In this document: one piece after another, positions 49,740 through 55,763 of the stretch | Numbering within the stretch: the first letter of the stretch is position 1 | Layout: each line of letters starts with the position of its first letter | Origin: Echinococcus granulosus | Lineage: Eukaryota > Platyhelminthes > Cestoda > Cyclophyllidea > Taeniidae | Assembly: GCF_000524195.1 (NCBI RefSeq) | Contig: NW_020170414.1 | Location: forward strand, 698,611 to 754,373 | Direction: 5' to 3' | DNA length: 55,763 bases | Position numbers and translations under genes: made by a program | The notes under the pieces: model-generated | What the model was told of the DNA's origin: nothing | What the model saw: only the letters and a program-made list of their open reading frames with translations | Database searches by the model: none

Positions 49740-51718
49740 TTAAGGCAAAAGCTTTCCTCGTTGTATTCGGCTTCTTAAAAGGATTGTTGCATTACCAATT
49801 AGGGGGCGGACCGAATTCCATTTAATGTTAGCCTGAATGTGTATCCTTGACCATTCATGTCAGATACCTTTTGTGCATTTGAGTTCCCTGCCTAGCCACA
49901 AACCTCCTTTGACAACCCGAATTTAAAGCGATGGAACAAATTTAGCCTGACTAATAAAGTTATTCGATGACTAAAACTTCATCTGCATCGCGTGACTTTT
50001 CTAATTTGCTAAATGAGCGAATTCCACAGCACGGAAAGGCTTTGATACAACCATCAGACATAGCAGTACATTAATTAGGCTCAGAAGCAGGAAATGTCCC
50101 TCCTATTCGGAAAAATGTCCAAAATCATGCTACCTTGTACAAATGTCACGTAAGGGTGGGGGGTCATCCAGTGAACAAGGAAACACCCCAAATGCTTGCC
50201 AGTAGGAAGCCATCTACATGTAAGCACAGCTTGGTATTCGACATGGTGGCAGAAGGCGCTGCTTAGAAATTGCTTAAATACCACATTTTGTTGCTGTTCC
50301 CTACCATGGAGAACTTGCTGTCACTTATAAACACGATTAATCAAAAAATAAGGTGGCAAAACTTGCAGCTATGCTTCCTTCCTTTCCTCCCACCAACTTG
50401 GAAGAAAGTGATTATAAAGCTGCAAAGCCAATACTTGGCACTCACCATGTGTTAACAGCTACCAAGAAACTTAAAAGATCAACTATCTTTACAAATGTTG
50501 AGTTTTCTACTGCTCAGGGATTGAGTGACTCGTAATGATACCGTATGGTCACGTTCGTTGAGTGTCCGAGCATGTCTTTGCCCATTCCTAAAAGATCCTC
50601 CACCCATTTCATGCCTCTAAGTCACGCACCAATTCACGCTCATAAAACGATATTTATTTTGTGGGCGTGTCCGAGGGGGGAATGCAGATACAATTGCCTA
50701 ATGGTAAATATTCCCCTTCTTAAGGCCAAACAATTGCGGCTGAGATCTACCTTGTTAGAGAATTACATTTTCACAGAGGAAGTAGTAATTATAACTAGAG
50801 GGTGAAACCGAGATAAAATTGGAAGTAGATAGAGTTAGGTGTATCCTTCAGGGTATAAAATGCGTTGTAGAAGTGGAGATTGTGTGTGATTAAAAGAACT
50901 TTGGATTGTAGCAAACCATTGTGTCTAGTTAATTTGTACCTATGAAATCTACCCAGACAGAATGGAGGTGAGAGGGTGGACGACTGAAGGCATAGACGTG
51001 GCACTGAATCACCGATTTAGAGGCCAGACCGCAGAAACAAGAGAGACGACTTGATAAAAAACTTCTTGTGTCAAATAGCGGCTTTTGTGCTCACTTTCTG
51101 CATCAACCTATGCAAAGCTACCAGTGAAGAGCAAAAAATGCGTCCGATTGAATGAATGGATAAGAGAGAGTTAATGCTACTGATTTTGCGGTTGGGATTT
51201 GTTAGTATTTCATCCCCATGGAAGACTGAACTTTAAAATTGGTTCTAAACGACAAACGATGTTCTGCAACAAGTCTCTCAGAGTATTTATCCTTATTGAC
51301 CAATTTGGAAAATTCATCATTGAAGAGGCTGCCCTTATTTTGAAATCTCCATAAATTCAACCATCTCTCCTTCCTTCTTTGACACCCAAGTGCGGCATTG
51401 TGTTCATTTGGATTAGTCGAGCTTTACCCGTCAAGCAAAGAGCAGCATTTCTATACTTCGAAGAGTAAATTAGCTAGCACACTTCTATTCCAATGCATTC
51501 CTTAGGCAGTTCTTGTTATAATTGTTTATACTAAACCCAATTTGTAGCCTAACCTTGCTACCTGTTATGAAAAGAGGGGAGTGCGACCCATCTCTACTTT
51601 ACAAAAGATTATCAAATCATTGTAAAGGAACAATCGGTTTGTTATAGAAGATGTGGTATAACCAGTTGCCATCGACCGAGAAGAAAAATATGTCATGCTC
51701 AGGCAAGAAGTTCTAGGG

Positions 51719-51736
51719 CGTCACACATGTGTGACG
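51719..51736. repeat. 18 bp perfect palindrome CGTCACACATGTGTGACG
   Basis: Same 16-base core as at 38814-38829 with different flanking bases, so the core is what the two sites share. Confidence 0.75.
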
Positions 51737-52596
51737 ACGATGGCAAATGGGACATGATACTCATTGTAGTGATTAGGTAATGTCAAAATAAACAACCACG
51801 AATTTTGTCTAAATGAATCTTCCTTATTCTGAATTGAAACTTACGATGTACTGTAAATTCTTAAGTTATTAGTTTTAAGAGGAATACATCAGGTACTCTG
51901 ATAATGAGATTTTGCAAATGATCAAACCTCTTTTGGAGAAATCAACGTTCTGTTCCTCCTTGGAGGAATGGCGCCTTCTCAGTCATGCGGCTAGTGCCAT
52001 CCGGTGAAGAGTCATTCAAAAGGGGTATTATAGTGAGCTCTGATTTGTTTCTCCTCAATTGCAGAATGCATTCCAATGATGACATGACATGATGAAGCAT
52101 TGTTAGTTTAATTGAAATTATATCAGAGCAGTATAGTTGGTAAAATCTTTGGATTCGAAATTTTCACGTAGCTGGGTCTAATTTATGTGCTGCGCATTTC
52201 CAATGAATTCCGACCTGCCTTTCATGTCGGTGACTGGGAATGCCACGTTAACGCGGATAAAAGAAGGCGAATTTTGAATCGCAGCCCATAGCTGCCTCCT
52301 TTGCTTGATTTTTATCACTAGAGGTTGATTGTAAAGAATAAAACCTTTAAGTGAATGAGTTCCGTTCGTTTTTAATTGGATTTAACCTGTGAGTTTTAAG
52401 ATTTTGAAGCAAAAAGTGCTCAAATTTTTCGGTCAAACTGGTAATTAGTTTATTCAACAATTCTCTGCACAACATGTAAAATAACGCCATGCCTCCTTTG
52501 GTGTGCGAGCAAATAGAATTTGATTTCAAACAGCTGCAATTTTTTTCATTCCTTAATAATTTATCCTACTATTGTATGTAAAATGAAGAAAGATGC

Positions 52597-52618
52597 AGCG
52601 TCACGTATATGTGACGCT
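52597..52618. repeat. imperfect palindrome AGCGTCAC..GTGACGCT
   Basis: Eight-base perfect arms around GTATAT. It keeps the GTCAC/GTGAC arms of the other four sites at the same spacing but differs in the centre. Confidence 0.6.
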
Positions 52619-55600
52619 GGTTGCGAATGTATCTGTGTAAGCTCACAGTCGTTATTTGTTCAAAAAAGGTGTGCTTACGGTCAAAAATTAGCATGCCTTA
52701 AAGAACCGTGAAGCCTGTATCTTTTGAGTTGCTTCACCTCTTGTTATGGAGGTTTAAATTATCCGCTCCATTTCGGTCTGACCAGTTTTTAGCGTATTGG
52801 TTGTCAAATTCGACACGTTTAATCTTTCATGTTTAATTTTACTTAAATAATTTTATGCTTGAGTAACACAATGAGGGAGCTGATAGAAGTGCATGCCTCA
52901 TTGAACTAGACAGATGTCTCTGAGATGCCGGGGTTACTCCAAACAACTGAAAGCACTGTGGCGACTGGAATTCAAATGAACGAAACATTAATGGCTGGCT
53001 TTTAAGCCACTTTAGATATTGTTTAGTCGCAATGCAAAAAAATGCACATAATTTTAATCATTGAGTGTTTTATTACCCGTACCAACACACGCGCATAGGC
53101 CTACACATTCTTCTAACATCATATTAAATGGGCATATCACGTGTTGAAATACCAAAGCATTTGCTGCGGTCAGAGTGAATGAAAGCATTCCATTACATTG
53201 CATTCCAGTCCCCTACAATCCATTTTATTCCGTAGTTTTATAAGAATTCTCTCGCTCACACCTCTATCAGACAAGTCGTGATCTTCTGTGCAGCAGTGGG
53301 AAGGAGGTGCGAGAAGAAGACTACAAAGGTCTTGTCAGACAAGGCACAAAAGGCAACAGTGTTCTGAAAGATCTGTGCAGAAAGGGCATCGCATATTGCG
53401 GCCACTCGATTAGACCACCATGAACGGACGCTACAGTGCTTCTGCTTGCTATTCGTATGATTAACTCATGCAAGAAAAATAGAAATTTTTAATGGGTCCT
53501 CATTACAAGGAAACAAATTATCTGTTCACAAAGAAACTTCAACACTGTGGAGTCACCTTATGCAAAACTGTGTTTTGATTTGAAAGAAAGCAGAAAAATG
53601 GTATTTACAAAATGTGTTTTAGCTAAACTGGAATATTTGGATTTGTCAAGAAGTAAAACAAATTTTAGGGAAAGGAACCTAGATCATTTCAACTTACTCG
53701 TCAGTACGGCCAAATGGTGTCATAACAACCTGATTAATTTCATCATCGGTTCTGGAATGCTGAAGGAGGATCCGCAAGCTTCCACTGTTTTGAATTTTGA
53801 GTGAAAGATTGGAATTAAAGAAATCCCAACTCCATCAACTCATTCACCATTTCTTCTGTGAAATTGCAAATACTAGCCCATGGTTACTTCTTCTGCAATT
53901 TCACCTCGCAAAGAGGTGGGTGGATCAAGCATCCAGAATCAGACAGGTGCTTCCTGCACTGGCCGAATCCTCACAGGACTAGGGCTGGGTGTAGACCTAC
54001 CACCTCATTTCATGTAATGTGTTGGATGCACATCTAGTCTCCTTTTGAATGCCTTAGGCTTAAAAGTCCCACTTCAACTAAATGTGTCTCCTTCATGATT
54101 GTTCCCTGCTTCAAAACCCACTGGTGACTGCCTTCCAAAGACCTCCTGAAGTTGTAATCCAGAATCATCCCCCATCCCCTTACCTGAAATCCAAAATTTA
54201 TGCGTTGACTTCATTTACTTAGCAAATAATGCTCTGTCGCTAACGCATCTCTCTGTACCAGGCTTCAAATAAAAATATCTTGCGATCCAGCAGTCCTTGC
54301 CATTGCTAAATCACTTTATTGGGGCAAAAAATATTCAAGTGCATTTTTTATTTGCAATTTTAACACCAAGGACTTTTATAATATTTTATTTTTGTAGATT
54401 AAAACTGCGGTAAATTAATCCACCTCTACACCTTGACCCAACCGATCGACTGATGCGGGATTGAGATAAAAATTACTGAGTGTTAACCTATGTACTTGGC
54501 ACGGATTTTCATTCTCCCTACCTAAAAGCCGCTTTCACAGACATCGTACGCTGGCTATATGGCTGTTTGGTTATCTCATGGGAGATCACTGGTTAAAAAT
54601 GCCTAATTTTGATAGCACGTCTCGCAATCTGGCATTAGGAGTTGTGAAGGGAATAAGGTACATCTATATCAAACCGGGACTTTCTGTTTTACCCCTATGA
54701 AAAGGTGGGCTGTCGGCCGAAGAAGAGTGACAAGTCAATCCTCCAAGCGTTACTGATGGTCAGAGCCAAGGTGACGGCTGGGCCAATTCAAACACTGTCA
54801 GACAAGATGACATGTAAGCAAGACTGCATAGATCAGCAAGCAAATGCGTTAAAGGCTCGACCGAATGAAGAGGTAATGCTTAAAATCCGTGGGTATCTAT
54901 CCTTAGAAGCTCAGCAGTTAGAGAGAAGAACAAAGCAAATATCCGTATTTTAATGCAGTCTCGGTAGTGGCGATTTCCCGGACCAAACCGCAGCGGTTTT
55001 TTCTGTGAACATTTTAACTTATTATTGGCACACCCGAATAATTTTGGAGGCTTTTCTGGTACACACTCAGTCGTGGGACTTAAAAAAGAGGCGGATGCTT
55101 CTGCCATAACTGAGAATGAAAACCCAACATTTTCAAGGAACCTTAACGAAATGAAGCAGCCTTTTCCATGATCACTCAGTCCTACTAAAGCTGATTTTAA
55201 GTACTAATTTAACACCCGTAAGATGATTGAACACCTGAATAAGTAGAAGGACTGTATTAAAAAACGTAGAGTCAAGTCCACAAAATTATCCTTTTCTTGT
55301 TTTTATAAGCATAGAGGTTTACAATTGATTATGAAATACATAAATCTCCCGTAAAATCCCTCTAAATTTTTCACGTATGCAATTTCTCAGTCATTTGATG
55401 CCATGCAAAATTGGTGTGAATTCTTTAAGACAAAGTAAAGTTACAGAGTGAAGCACCCATCTTTGTAGAGTAAGGGAACTAAACTAAAAATGATTCACTT
55501 ACAAACCCCAGAGGATGATTGAAAGTGATTGTTTTAATCTGCTAAGAAAAATAAAGCATTCATTTATTTAAAGAACACTAATATCAGTCGCGTTTCAGCA

Positions 55601-55763
55601 CGCTCCAAGCCACTGACTTCGCGTGACTTGTGGGGACTTGAGAAATACAAAAGATGGTTTATATACCTGTGTCATTAAGCATGGATGTTTATGGGTCTGC
55701 CAGTTTATACTGTACACCTCCATGTGCTTTTGTCTTCCTCCCTAACCCCTCATATCTTCTCCC

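Larger units (their letters stand above)
49740..55763. other. intergenic DNA with two palindromic sites
   Basis: No gene firmly recognised. The frame at 54705-54953 (containing QDCIDQQANALKARPNEEVM) lies in a stretch of higher G+C and reads protein-like, but it has no identifiable domain and no clear splice partner. The frame at 53547-53804 is similar in standing. Palindromes at 51719 and 52597 are listed separately. Confidence 0.35.

Overview
This window looks like nuclear DNA of a flatworm (Platyhelminthes), most likely a parasite with a large, repeat-rich genome such as a cestode. The sequence is AT-rich and gene-poor, has spliceosomal introns with GT..AG borders, carries many decayed dispersed repeats, and has no bacterial gene packing. 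The organism call rests mainly on a neuropeptide F (NPF) gene whose C-terminus is of the invertebrate GRxRF-amide type. No species can be named from the sequence alone.

Two genes are well supported. (1) A neuropeptide F precursor lies on the + strand at 1287-1893. It has two coding exons, a signal peptide, tyrosines at positions 10 and 17 from the amidated end, the terminus GRARF-Gly, and an intron that splits the penultimate arginine codon, a hallmark of NPY/NPF genes. An AATAAA follows at 1977. (2) A seven-transmembrane, rhodopsin-like GPCR lies on the - strand. One large exon (28748-27594) carries TM1-TM5; after a 2.3 kb phase-0 intron a second exon (25248-24442) carries TM6, TM7 and the stop. 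Its signature motifs are atypical: NRAH in place of DRY, CHGP in place of CWxP, and DPVLY in place of NPxxY. It also has very long first, second and third intracellular loops. The two genes converge, with about 22 kb between them.

Two weaker coding candidates are listed. One is a cysteine-rich last exon on the - strand (21530-21361) behind a strong polypyrimidine/CAG acceptor. The other is an open stretch on the + strand (20217-20509) behind a TTTTATTTTCAG acceptor.

The rest is intergenic or intronic sequence with several repeat families recognisable only by internal comparison. These are: a near-identical ~293 bp inverted repeat (13508-13800 / 15309-15603); a ~90 bp family in three copies (8.5, 12.2 and 14.4 kb, the last inverted); a ~0.65-0.75 kb family in two diverged copies (17.6 and 36.5 kb); a ~0.2 kb family in three copies (30.5, 34.9 and 35.8 kb); and two interleaved direct-repeat pairs between 40.7 and 45.3 kb. 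Five near-palindromic sites built on GTCAC..GTGAC arms are scattered over the window, two of them at equivalent positions in the two diverged 17.6/36.5 kb repeats. I saw no intact transposase or reverse transcriptase, rRNA gene, convincing tRNA gene or CRISPR array.
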